This document shows positions 55,210 through 63,695 of a DNA stretch of 64,000 nt, in pieces. Position numbers and translations under genes: made by a program. Below the pieces are notes generated by a model. The model saw only the letters and a list, made by a program, of their open reading frames with translations. It was not told the origin of the DNA and made no database searches. Each line of letters opens with the position of its first letter. Within the stretch, counting starts at the first letter, position 1. Source of the stretch: Amycolatopsis nalaikhensis (GTDB taxonomy: Bacteria; Actinomycetota; Actinomycetes; Mycobacteriales; Pseudonocardiaceae); the NCBI RefSeq assembly GCF_030264295.1, contig NZ_CP127173.1:2239501-2303500 (forward strand), written 5' to 3'.

Positions 55210-55500
55210 CGGTCAGAACGGGGCGTCGCGCCAGTCCACCTCGACCGATCCGGCCGACGGGACGCGGATCGTTCCCGCGTCAATCTCGACCCGCTCACCG
55301 GCGGCGTTCTCGGCCGCGAACACGTCCAACGCGTCCTCGTCCAACCCGGCAGTCCCACGTCTCGCAGGCGTCCTCCAGCTCACGGCGGACCACCGCGACC
55401 GGGTCGGCCCGCGAACCCGATGAACACCTCGTCCAGCGCCCACACCAGCGTCACCACCGGGCCGGGCTCACGCTCGCTCACCACGCCATCGTCACCAGCG
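55210..55500 (-). pseudogene. Degenerate minus-strand coding remnant inside the IS right end
   Basis: Three pieces in different frames look like one protein: PVVTLVWALDEVFIGFAG, VAVVRRELEDACETWD and GLDEDALDVFAAENAAGERV followed by EIDAGTIRVPSAGSVEVDWR. At least two frameshifts. No family recognised. Possibly a former passenger gene. Confidence 0.35.
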
Positions 55501-55537
55501 GGCCAGTCCGCGACCAGCAGAAACACCCGAACGAGGT

Positions 55538-55674
55538 GGGGCCAAATCAGAGTGCCGACCCGCCGCCGACAAGGGCAGGTGGGGCCACATCAAGATGCCG
55601 ACCGATCCCGCAACCCAGCCGCCGGGGCCAGTTCAGAGTGCCGAACCGGGGCCAATTCAACTTGCCGAAATCAA
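55538..55674 (+). repeat. IS21 right-end repeats (four copies)
   Basis: Units GGGGCCA-NN-TCA-NNN-TGCCGA begin at 55538, 55581, 55624 and 55648, each about 21 bases. The last two are spaced like the pair at the left end. Multiple terminal repeats are typical for IS21; four on one side is many. Confidence 0.75.
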
Positions 55675-55791
55675 TCGGTGGCCCGCCGCCCCGTACGACG
55701 CTGCCTGTCCAGCCGTCACGTCCGCGACGTAGTCGTACTCAAGGTATTCCGGGCCTGAAGCGTTGGTCCTCTGCTGCTCCTCAGGAATGAT

Positions 55792-56637
55792 GTGCGGACG
55801 ACGTTCCCCGAGCCTGAGGTCGGTGGCTGTCCGGTCGAGTCCTCCACCACGTTGCCGCTGTCCAGCCGGCACGTCGACGGCGCGCTTGTGCTCGCCGTCG
55901 GCGGCGAGGTGGACCTGCTGACCGCGGGCCAGCTGGCCGACGCGGTGACCGCAGCGATGAAGGACAGTCCGCCCGTCCTGATCATCGACCTGACGTCGGT
56001 GACGTTCTTCTCCTCTGCCGGACTCTCGGTCTTGGTCGATGCCGACCAGCAGAAGGGGGACGGCACGGAAGTACGTGTCGTGGCCGGTGAAGCCGCGCAA
56101 CGGTCGATCACGCCGACCGGGCTGCACCACCTGCTGTCGGTCTTCAGCTCGCTCGAGAACGCCCTTATCGCCCCCGATGAGCTGCCTGCGCCTGCCGGTG
56201 GCCATGGACTATCCGGCCTCGGGGCACCCGACGCGTTCGATGAAGAAAGGCCCACGCGATGGCTGATGCCCCCGACGCCTCTCCGACGTGGCCTCCGGAC
56301 GTCCGGAGGCCACCCAGGTCGAGGATCTGTACCTTCCGGAACTCACGGCATCCCCGCAGGTGCTGGAGCGGGTACGGCGCCAGCTCGCCGAGTGGGCAGC
56401 CCGCGCCGGCCTGGCGACGGGCCGGGTGCACGACCTCGTGCCGGCGGTGTACGAGGCGATGGCCAACGTCGCCGTCCACGCCTACGCCGGCGCCCCGAGC
56501 ATCCTGCACCTGAGCGCCCGACGCGACGATGCCCGGGTGACCGTCATCGTCACCGACCGCGGTCGGGTGACGATGACGACCTGGAAATCCGTCGGCCCGC
56601 CCTCTTCTTGTCACAATGCGCTGTCGTCGAGCGATAA
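55792..56637 (+). CDS. STAS-domain anti-sigma factor antagonist (frame runs on into next gene)
   Basis: Residues 1-130 are a full STAS domain: SSRHVDGALVLAVGGEVDLL, PPVLIIDLTSVTFFSSAGLS (phosphorylatable Ser in FFSSAGL), then VRVVAGEAAQRSITPTGLHH. After about residue 150 the frame crosses the HATPase gene in the wrong phase and is probably not native; a stop has likely been lost. GTG start after CAGGA. It would bind an anti-sigma kinase of the RsbW type. Confidence 0.75.
   Translation: MRTTFPEPEVGGCPVESSTTLPLSSRHVDGALVLAVGGEVDLLTAGQLADAVTAAMKDSPPVLIIDLTSVTFFSSAGLSVLVDADQQKGDGTEVRVVAGEAAQRSITPTGLHHLLSVFSSLENALIAPDELPAPAGGHGLSGLGAPDAFDEERPTRWLMPPTPLRRGLRTSGGHPGRGSVPSGTHGIPAGAGAGTAPARRVGSPRRPGDGPGARPRAGGVRGDGQRRRPRLRRRPEHPAPERPTRRCPGDRHRHRPRSGDDDDLEIRRPALFLSQCAVVER
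56259..56600 (+). pseudogene. RsbW-like HATPase remnant (frameshifted, truncated)
   Basis: ATG preceded by GAAAGG: MADAPDASPTWPPDVRR, then a shift near 56290-56310, then VEDLYLPELTASPQVLERVR, RQLAEWAARAGLATGRVHDL, VPAVYEAMANVAVHAYAGAP (N box with Glu and Asn). The ATPase domain stops at VTDRGR; the G1/G2 boxes after it are gone, replaced by sequence leading into the membrane-protein gene. Not functional as an anti-sigma kinase. Confidence 0.7.
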
Positions 56638-56644
56638 GGACGGT

Positions 56645-57007
56645 ATGAGCAACCGACGGTGGGCGCTGCTGGCGACTTGCGTGGTGGTGGCGGGAATGGG
56701 CGCCGTGTTCGCGGTGGTGCAATGGGACGTGGCCAACAGAGTGGCGACCATGGCATCGGCGTTGGGGGCCGTCGCCGCCGTCGGCATCGCGGTGTGGGCG
56801 GCGCTGCCATCGAAGCGGTCCGCGTCGAATGCATCCACCGTGGTTCGAGCCGAACGCACGGGTGACGCCGTCTCCGGTGGGTCCGGCATCGCAACCAGCG
56901 GGATACGGGTCCGAGGCCAGGCCGACGGGTCCTTGGCGGCCAGGCGCACCGGTGCGGCAGACGCGACTCGTGGCGGCGACGCGACGAGCGGGGTCGTCCG
57001 GGACTGA
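56645..57007 (+). CDS. Two-helix membrane protein with duplicated Gly-rich motif (putative STAND-linked effector)
   Basis: 120 residues from ATG after AAGGAC. Helices at about 7-25 and 34-54, then a cytosolic tail. The tail has two copies, exactly 30 residues apart, of a motif also at the N terminus of the next protein: RTGDAVSGGSGIATSGI (71-87) and RTGAADATRGGDATSGV (101-117). Five bases separate it from the STAND gene. The layout resembles bacterial amyloid-signalling pairs, in which an NLR seeds a membrane effector. That function is inference. Confidence 0.75.
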   Translation: MSNRRWALLATCVVVAGMGAVFAVVQWDVANRVATMASALGAVAAVGIAVWAALPSKRSASNASTVVRAERTGDAVSGGSGIATSGIRVRGQADGSLAARRTGAADATRGGDATSGVVRD

Positions 57008-57012
57008 TTCGG

Positions 57013-60000
57013 GTGCGACGACGACATCCACCGGGGGCACCTGCTCAGCCGCAGCAGATGACCGCGTCCAAAACGGGCTCCGCGACCGCAGCGGGCAGTG
57101 GTCTGGCGAACTCGGGGATCATCAATGGAGACGTGACGATGGTCCCCGTCGTCACGACGCACTATCGGGAGAGCGTGCTCCGCATCGCCCCACCGACGCT
57201 GGTGGACCGCGCCGACGAGCTGCAGGCACTCGCCGACTTCTGCACGGAACCGGATGTGGCCGAACCGTACATGTGGTGGTGCGCGGGCGCGTGGTCGGGC
57301 AAGTCGGCGCTCATGTCGTGGTTCGTGCTGCACCCTCCGCCGGGGGTGCGCGTCGTGTCGTTCTTCATCACGGCGCGCTTGGCCAGCCAGGACGACCGGG
57401 CGGCATTCTGCGACAACGTGATCGAGCAACTCGCGGCGCTGCTGGAAGAACCACTTCCTCCGCTGCTCACCGAGTCCACCCGGGACGCTCACCTGCTGGG
57501 CATGCTCGCCGAGGCCGCTGACTTGTGTGCCGAACGTGGGGAGCGGCTGGTGCTGCTCGTCGATGGCCTCGACGAGGACCGCGCGGCCAATTCCGGACCG
57601 GACGCGCACAGCATCGCCGCCCTCCTGCCTTACCGGCCGCCGGCCGGTGTGCGGGTGATCGTGTCGAGCCGGCCGCATCCCACGATTCCCGGCGATGTTC
57701 CCGACGATCATCCGTTGCGTGACCCGGCCGTCGTGCGGCCACTCGCGGCGTCTCCCGCCGCGAAGGTGGTCCAGGACGCGATGGAGCGCGAGCTGGACCG
57801 GCTGCTCGGCGGCCCAGGGCGAGATCTGGTCGGCTTGGTCGTCGCGGCCCGGGACGGGCTGACGGGCGCGGATTTCGCCGAGCTGATGGGGTGGTCGAGG
57901 CGGCGGGTGGAGCGACTGCTGACCACTGTCGCGGGGCGTTCTTTCGTGCGGCGCGCCGGAGGCTGGCCCATCGGTGCCGAATCCGAGTTGTACGTGCTCG
58001 GCCACGAGAAGCTGCACGACACGGCGATCGAGGATTTCACCGAGGACCAGCTCATCGAATACCGGCAGCGGCTGCACGAGTGGGCGGCTCGCTACCGCGA
58101 GCGGGACTGGCCGGCCGACACCCCGGAGTACCTGCTGCGCGGTTACGCACACATGCTGATCACGACCGGCGACGTTTCCCGCGCGCTGGCGTGCACCACC
58201 GACCGGGTGCGCCACGACCGGATGCGCGCCGTCTCCGGCGGCGACACCGCCGCCCTCAACGAGATCACCTCCCTGCAGGACCTACTGCTCCGCGCCGACC
58301 GACCCGATCTGGCCGCACTGGCCAGTACCGCAGTCCACCGCGGCGAACTGTCCGAACGCAACACCGACACATCCCCCGGCCTCCCGGCTGTCTGGGCAGC
58401 CCTCGGCCACCTGCCGCGAGCCGAGGCGCTTCTGGGGGCCATCCCCGATCCGGCCCGGGCGGCACTGGCGACGATCGCCGTGTCGAGAGCGCTCTCGACA
58501 GTCGGCGATCTGGACACGGCTCGCACATTCGCGCATCGAGCCGATGACATCGTCCGCGCCAACTCCGACAACCCTTATGTAGAGGCGTCCACGGCCTTCC
58601 CGCTCGCATCGGCCATGCTCGATGTCGGCGAGATCGAGCGGTGCGACCAGCTCGTCGAACGCGGCAAGTCACTCACCAAAAAGTTTACTCTTCGCAACGA
58701 GCCGTTCGACTCGCTGACCGAGCTGACACAAGCCATCGCAGCTGCAGGGCCCGCGCGTGCTCAAGTCCTCATCGACCAGGCCCAACAGATCCTCCCCACG
58801 ATCGACAGCCACTACTTCCGGTCGGTCGGGATGGTCGACCTGGCACTGGCGGCGGCCAAGGCCGGGGACCCCGACCACGCCGACATTCTCGTCCAGGCCA
58901 TCCCGATGCCACAGTTCCAGATCGAAGCCGTGATCGGGCTGATCACAATCGCGGAGGGGGATCGTGTCGGCCGCCTCGCTGGCCAGGCGGAGGCTATGTT
59001 GTGGGCTCTGCCGGACCCGATCGAGGACGGCGGAATCCAGCTCTTCCCAGTGCCCACCATTGGCAGCCTGACCGCCAGGTTGGCAGAAACACTGCTCGGG
59101 ATCGGCCGACTCGACCAAGCCTCCGCCCTGACGGAGCGAATCGAGGACGCCGGACATCAGGCGCGCGTGTTCTGTTTGCTGGCGATGGCCGAGATCGCTG
59201 CCGGCAACTCCGGCCGTGCGCGAGAGCTGGGCGATCGCGCGGAGACGGTGACTCGCGGCCTGGCCAACCGAAGAAGCACAGTCGACAAGGCGACGGCTCT
59301 GGCAAATGCGCTGACCGACGCAGGGGACAGGAACCGGGCCACAAACGTTCTCGACCAAGCGAGCAGGCTCGCCTTGGGCCTCGCGGACGCGCAAACGCGC
59401 AGAAGCGCGATTCGCAACGTGGTCAAAGCGTTGCTTCACGTTGGGGACCTCGACCGTGCCGAGGCCCTCATCCGCTCCTGCCCGGACTTCAACTATGACG
59501 ACCTCGTCGGCGCCGGCCTCGACGAGGTGGCGGTACACGATCCGGCCAGGGCGACTGCGCTCATCGAGAAGATCGGTTCTCCCACACTCCGTGCGCAAGT
59601 GATGCTCTTCAGCGCCCAGCGCATCGCAGAAAACGGCAACCTCGTCCTCGCTGGAAAACTGCTCGACCGCACCGAGGAAATTGTCGCAACGATCACTGGA
59701 ACCGCAGACAGGGTTGGTCCGGTTACCTGGATGATCACCGCGGCGATGACCATCGGCGACCGAACCCGAGCCGATACCCTTGTGGCCCAGGCGGAACAGA
59801 TGGTCGCAGCGGAGCCTGAGCCCGAGGTGCAGGAACGGGCCGTTGTAGCGCTGGTTGGGGAATTCGCTCGACACGGTTATCGGGATCGTGCCGAGTCGCT
59901 CGCCCGAATCGCCACTACTGCACACAACGTGGCTGACACCGCGATCAGTCTGGCCGCGGCCGCCGCGAGCGACGCGGCCGAACCGCAACGCGCCCGCGAA

Positions 60001-60540
60001 CTCGCCAGCCGCGCCGAAGCCCTCACTCTCGAGCTGGATGACCTCGAACGCAGAGGGCTTCTCACGGCACGGCTGACGGACGTCCTTGCCGGCATCGGCG
60101 ACGTCGACCGCGCGGGCGAGCTGGTGCGAACGATCGCCGATCCGGTGGACCGCGTCCGCGCGGCTGTCGTTCTCATCCGAGCGATCGCGCAATCCGGCGA
60201 TGCCGACAAGGCCCGAACACTGGCCGTCGAGACAGAAGCATTCATCGCCGCCATCCCCGACGTATCCGCGCGGACACGCGCGACGACACACTTCGTGCAG
60301 ACCGTCACGATCGATGGCAGCCGGGGCCGCGCCGAGGAGTTCGCCACCACAATCGCCCTGCCGGCGCAGCGAGCGGCACTCCTCGCCGTCCTCGCTCTGC
60401 AAGCCGAACAGAAACGAGCAGAGCGGTTGATCGCCCGGATCCTTCGATTCGACGACTGGACCGCGGCACTGACACCGCTCGTCCGCGCCAAGCCAGACGT
60501 GCTCACCTATTTCGCTGACGAGCTGCCACTGCATGGGTGA
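57013..60540 (+). CDS. STAND-family NTPase with long helical-repeat sensor
   Basis: 1175 residues (GTG start; ATG at 57058 possible). Residues 20-36 KTGSATAAGSGLANSGI repeat the upstream protein's motif. The NTPase follows: LVDRADEL (63-70), Walker A GAWSGKS (92-98), Walker B LVLLVDGLDED, sensor VIVSSRPHP. A winged-helix segment (LTGADFAELMGWSRRRVERL) leads to about 750 residues of helical TPR-like repeats (AEALLGAIPDPARAALATIA; RAESLARIATTAHNVADTAI). This is the effector-NTPase-sensor plan of bacterial NLR-type immune and cell-death proteins. The trigger is unknown. Confidence 0.85.
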   Translation: MRRRHPPGAPAQPQQMTASKTGSATAAGSGLANSGIINGDVTMVPVVTTHYRESVLRIAPPTLVDRADELQALADFCTEPDVAEPYMWWCAGAWSGKSALMSWFVLHPPPGVRVVSFFITARLASQDDRAAFCDNVIEQLAALLEEPLPPLLTESTRDAHLLGMLAEAADLCAERGERLVLLVDGLDEDRAANSGPDAHSIAALLPYRPPAGVRVIVSSRPHPTIPGDVPDDHPLRDPAVVRPLAASPAAKVVQDAMERELDRLLGGPGRDLVGLVVAARDGLTGADFAELMGWSRRRVERLLTTVAGRSFVRRAGGWPIGAESELYVLGHEKLHDTAIEDFTEDQLIEYRQRLHEWAARYRERDWPADTPEYLLRGYAHMLITTGDVSRALACTTDRVRHDRMRAVSGGDTAALNEITSLQDLLLRADRPDLAALASTAVHRGELSERNTDTSPGLPAVWAALGHLPRAEALLGAIPDPARAALATIAVSRALSTVGDLDTARTFAHRADDIVRANSDNPYVEASTAFPLASAMLDVGEIERCDQLVERGKSLTKKFTLRNEPFDSLTELTQAIAAAGPARAQVLIDQAQQILPTIDSHYFRSVGMVDLALAAAKAGDPDHADILVQAIPMPQFQIEAVIGLITIAEGDRVGRLAGQAEAMLWALPDPIEDGGIQLFPVPTIGSLTARLAETLLGIGRLDQASALTERIEDAGHQARVFCLLAMAEIAAGNSGRARELGDRAETVTRGLANRRSTVDKATALANALTDAGDRNRATNVLDQASRLALGLADAQTRRSAIRNVVKALLHVGDLDRAEALIRSCPDFNYDDLVGAGLDEVAVHDPARATALIEKIGSPTLRAQVMLFSAQRIAENGNLVLAGKLLDRTEEIVATITGTADRVGPVTWMITAAMTIGDRTRADTLVAQAEQMVAAEPEPEVQERAVVALVGEFARHGYRDRAESLARIATTAHNVADTAISLAAAAASDAAEPQRARELASRAEALTLELDDLERRGLLTARLTDVLAGIGDVDRAGELVRTIADPVDRVRAAVVLIRAIAQSGDADKARTLAVETEAFIAAIPDVSARTRATTHFVQTVTIDGSRGRAEEFATTIALPAQRAALLAVLALQAEQKRAERLIARILRFDDWTAALTPLVRAKPDVLTYFADELPLHG

Positions 60541-60716
60541 CGCACGGCGCGCGTGCGGGTGGTGTTGTGGGCGAGACTGAAGATCATCTTGCGGACCCGC
60601 TCTCCGCTTCGCCTGTACAGCATTGACCGGCCTCAAGGCGCCTGGAATTCCTGTTGCGGCCTTTGCCGGCCACGCTAGAGGAACTGGGGCAGATCTCGAG
60701 TTCGTGCCGCGGTAGT

Positions 60717-61946
60717 TCAGCGTCGGCCGATCCGGCTGTTCGGGTCGGCGGGTGGGATGGGGTCGAGTGGCTGGAGGTTGTGGCCGAACCAGTGGAAACG
60801 CACTGTCGCCGAGCCTGCCGTCGGGCAGCAAGCGGGGTCGTCGGGTTCGTACAGCTGGTAGTTCAGAGCGATGGTGTCGCCCGTGGACCACGCTTCGGTG
60901 ATCGTCGCGCTGGGGAGTTTCGCGTCGGTGCCAAGGTAGTAGTTGTCGTAGAAGAAAAAGGCTCTTTGGTCGTACCCGTCGGCTGATCCGGTCGCGGTAG
61001 CCGTGATCACGTGCAGGCCCCTGCCGTCCGACCAATCGGGTGCGGTGTTGGGCGTGTAGCCGCGAGCGGCGATCAATGAGTCAGCGCTGTCCAAGTTCCC
61101 GACGTACACCTCGCCCGGGGCGCCGGGATCCGGCGACTGGACAGGCGTGGGCGCGGCGGAGGCGATAGGCAGAAGTTGCGGGCTCGCCGATGGCGTCGGG
61201 GCAGGCTCTCGAGTCGGTTCAGGCACCGGTTCCGGCTGGTGCTTGGTGGCGGCCGATGTCGTCGGCGGGGCCGCGGCCGAGAGCTCCCGCACGTGCGACT
61301 GCCATCCTCCGGCAGCTACTCCGGCCAGGGGCAGAGCCACCGCCGCTCCCAGGACGAGCGCGACGGGAACCACGTACCGGACCTGGCCGGGCGAGTAGCT
61401 CGAACGGGCGCTCGGCGAGGACAGTCGCGGCGGCGGTGCGGGCATCGCGGCACCGAGAAAAGCCGCCAGTGAGCCGGCCAGCGCGACCCACGGTCCGAAC
61501 GCGACCTCGGCGAGCGGCGCGACTTGCGCCACTACCTCGAACTCCTGGATCAGCAGCAGACCGACCAGCAGAACCGTGAACCCGCCGAAGACCACCGCGC
61601 TCACCCGCGCCGCCGTCGGCATCCGGATCAGCGCGCCGCACGCCACGGCCGCGATCCCGGTGACGACAAGCATGATGGGCACGGCGGGAGCCGATGCGAT
61701 GGTGGAAAGTTGAGCCAAGGTCAGGTCGCCGATCAGCACGACGGTGAGCCACGGCAGCCACGGTGACGCCGCGACCAGCAGGCCGCCCAGGAGCAGGCCG
61801 AGGCGCGCCCACGGTGGTGCCGGGTTCGCTGCCGTTGGTGAGGCCGGTTGTTGCGCGGCGGTGTGGTGCGGGATCGGCTTGCTGCACCACCGGCACAGCA
61901 CGGCGAGGTCTTGCACCTGTTCCGCGCAATACGGACACGTCCGCAC
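60717..61946 (-). CDS. Zinc-ribbon membrane protein with LppP/LprE-like C-terminal domain
   Basis: 409 residues from GTG after GAAGAGG. N-terminal zinc ribbon (CPYCAEQVQDLAVLCRWC), four helices (ARLGLLLGGLLVAASPWLPW and others), a further helix, a Pro/Ser-rich linker (PEPVPEPTREPAPTPSASPQ), then the LppP/LprE domain (AFFFYDNYYLGTDAKLPSAT; NYQLYEPDDPACCPTAGSAT). LppP/LprE are mycobacterial lipoproteins; here the domain is anchored by helices instead. The domain should be outside the cell. Confidence 0.75.
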   Translation of the reverse strand: MRTCPYCAEQVQDLAVLCRWCSKPIPHHTAAQQPASPTAANPAPPWARLGLLLGGLLVAASPWLPWLTVVLIGDLTLAQLSTIASAPAVPIMLVVTGIAAVACGALIRMPTAARVSAVVFGGFTVLLVGLLLIQEFEVVAQVAPLAEVAFGPWVALAGSLAAFLGAAMPAPPPRLSSPSARSSYSPGQVRYVVPVALVLGAAVALPLAGVAAGGWQSHVRELSAAAPPTTSAATKHQPEPVPEPTREPAPTPSASPQLLPIASAAPTPVQSPDPGAPGEVYVGNLDSADSLIAARGYTPNTAPDWSDGRGLHVITATATGSADGYDQRAFFFYDNYYLGTDAKLPSATITEAWSTGDTIALNYQLYEPDDPACCPTAGSATVRFHWFGHNLQPLDPIPPADPNSRIGRR

Positions 61947-61976
61947 CGTGTGCCTCTTCCCTGTATCGCGGGGCAC

Positions 61977-62283
61977 CGCGCGGCGATGACCGCGGGCGAG
62001 CCTGTGTGGAAGTCGGTGCCGGGATGCGGGTCGTTACTCCGCCAGGGACCTGGCCGGCAGGCCGTCGTCCCTCCGGGCAACGAGCGTCGGCGGGGTGGTT
62101 CCGGCGTCGGAAGACGGTCATGTGCCCACGTTGCGGGTAAAGAACCAGCTGTCCAGCCGAGATGCTCGAAGGCGTCCTCAGCTTCGATGGTGGCGACCAA
62201 GCCGGGTTCGCCCGTCCGCTCTCGGCTGCTCGTGTCCAACGCCCGTCGATGGGCGAGGGCGAGGCCTGCTCTAGTCTCGGGCG
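61977..62283. other. Region without a supported gene
   Basis: About 300 bases upstream of both the zinc-ribbon gene and the small membrane protein. No convincing coding sequence, repeat or RNA structure. It should contain the leftward promoter of the zinc-ribbon gene. Confidence 0.4.
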
Positions 62284-62460
62284 ATGCGGCGATTACTGCT
62301 GGACTCCCAGGGCACCCTCCGGCCGGCCGCCATGCTTCTCGCGGTCCTCGTGGTCGTGGGCGTGGTGCTCGGATTGGCCAGCCTCGGTGGCTGGGCGGGT
62401 ATGGCCGGGATCGTATTCGTCCTGGGTGCATGTCTGCTGGCCATGATCCGCTTCGGCTGA
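62284..62460 (+). CDS. Small membrane protein, probably leaderless
   Basis: 58 residues: MRRLLLDSQGTLRPAAMLLA, then two hydrophobic stretches (VLVVVGVVLGLASLGG; MAGIVFVLGACLLAMI). A -10 like TAGTCT lies seven bases before ATG and there is no ribosome site, suggesting a leaderless mRNA. Function unknown. Confidence 0.6.
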   Translation: MRRLLLDSQGTLRPAAMLLAVLVVVGVVLGLASLGGWAGMAGIVFVLGACLLAMIRFG

Positions 62461-62639
62461 CGACGGTGGTGCCGCCGGCGCCGGTCGGTGGATCAGCGGC
62501 CGACGAGTACACCGACGACCGTTGTCACGTGTCCGGGAATGGTCCCCCGGGGAGTTCCGCCGAAGAGGATGACGAACAGGCTGACCGTAACTCGCCAGGC
62601 AGCTCACGCTTCCCGGAACTCATCCCGCCGGCGTCCGGC

Positions 62640-63695
62640 TCAGCGGCGTTCGTGTTCGAACATGTGCCGGGCCAGCTGGGCTGCGTCGCGGCCGACGAAA
62701 CCGAGCAGGGCCGAGCCCGCCGTGCGTTGCCAGGGCAGGCCGAGGACGTACAGGCCATCGGTCGAGGTGACTCCGCCGCGGTGACACAGCCGGCCGCCGC
62801 ACACGGCCTCCGGGATCCGGATCCAGCTGTGGTTCTGGCGGAACCCGGTCGCCCACACGACCGCGTCGATCTCGGCGGACGTCCCGTCGGCGAAGACGGC
62901 CGTGCGGCCGTGCGCGTGCCGCAGCCGTACCCGGAAACTGATGCCGCACCGGCGCAGCGACCTGCGGGTGTGGCCGATCACGGTGCCCTCGCCGCGTCGC
63001 ATCCACCGGCCGCGGCGCGAGGTGGTGGGTGCGGTGATCAGGCCGGTGCGGGTTTGCCACCAGAACAGGTCACGGCCGAGAATCCGTTGCGGGACACAGG
63101 CGTTGCGGGTCCCGATCGCCAGCGCGACCGGCCCGGTGGCGGGGTGGGCGGCCAGTTCGGCGGCGATCTGGAAGCCGGAGTTTCCGCCGCCGACGACCAA
63201 GACCCGTCTGCCAGCGAACGGGGCTGGGTCGCGGTAGTCGCTGCTGTGCTGCTGGAGCACCTCCGGGGCGAAATCGGCCGAGCAGGCGGGGATCGTCGGC
63301 TGCTGGAACGGGCCGGTTGCGACCACGACTTGGCGTGCCCGGACCGGGCCGCCGGGAGTGGCGAGGGCGAAGCCGTCACCGCGTCGGGTCAGCGTCGCGA
63401 CGGAGAGCCCGGTCCGGACGGGAAGATCGAAGGTGGCCGCATAGGTGGCGAGGTAGTCCGCGACCTGATCCTTGCCCGGGTAGCTGTCGGGGGCGGCGGG
63501 GAACGGCAGGCCCGGGAGGGCGGCGTAGCGGGCGGGGGTGAACAGCCGCAGCGAGGCCCAGCGGTCCCGCCACACGTGCCCGACGGCCTCGCCCGCGTCG
63601 AGGATGACGAAGTCGAGCCCGGTCGCGGCCAGCTCGTGCCCGAGTGCGAGCCCGGCCTGCCCGCCGCCGACGATCGCGACGTCGTGGCCGCTCAC
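62640..63695 (-). CDS. Flavin-dependent monooxygenase (CzcO/FMO-like)
   Basis: 351 residues from GTG. FAD Rossmann motif VAIVGGGQAGLALGHELAAT, NADPH motif VLVVGGGNSGFQIAAELAAH, and the ATG motif DAVVWATGFR. Resembles ArsO/CzcO-type oxidoreductases. The start overlaps the MarR stop by four bases, so they form one operon. Substrate unknown. Confidence 0.88.
   Translation of the reverse strand: MSGHDVAIVGGGQAGLALGHELAATGLDFVILDAGEAVGHVWRDRWASLRLFTPARYAALPGLPFPAAPDSYPGKDQVADYLATYAATFDLPVRTGLSVATLTRRGDGFALATPGGPVRARQVVVATGPFQQPTIPACSADFAPEVLQQHSSDYRDPAPFAGRRVLVVGGGNSGFQIAAELAAHPATGPVALAIGTRNACVPQRILGRDLFWWQTRTGLITAPTTSRRGRWMRRGEGTVIGHTRRSLRRCGISFRVRLRHAHGRTAVFADGTSAEIDAVVWATGFRQNHSWIRIPEAVCGGRLCHRGGVTSTDGLYVLGLPWQRTAGSALLGFVGRDAAQLARHMFEHERR

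Larger units (their letters stand above)
52614..55674 (+). mobile_element. IS21-family insertion sequence
   Basis: Contains istA and istB overlapping by four bases and flanked by multi-copy inverted repeats (left 52620-52666, right 55538-55674). The outer repeats, read inwards from each end, share GGGGCC-(16-18)-TGCC and the junction TGCCGAACCGGGGCCA. Exact terminal TG/CA bases and target duplication could not be fixed. Inserted between CheB and STAS/HATPase genes that look like parts of one former regulatory cluster. Confidence 0.85.

Noticed and set aside
55538..55674. CRISPR-like short direct repeats
   Set aside because: Unit spacing is irregular (24-43 bases), units are diverged, and they coincide with the end of an IS21 element.
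58669..61035. 788-codon minus-strand open frame
   Set aside because: Mostly antisense to the STAND gene; no recognisable domain and composition of a shadow.
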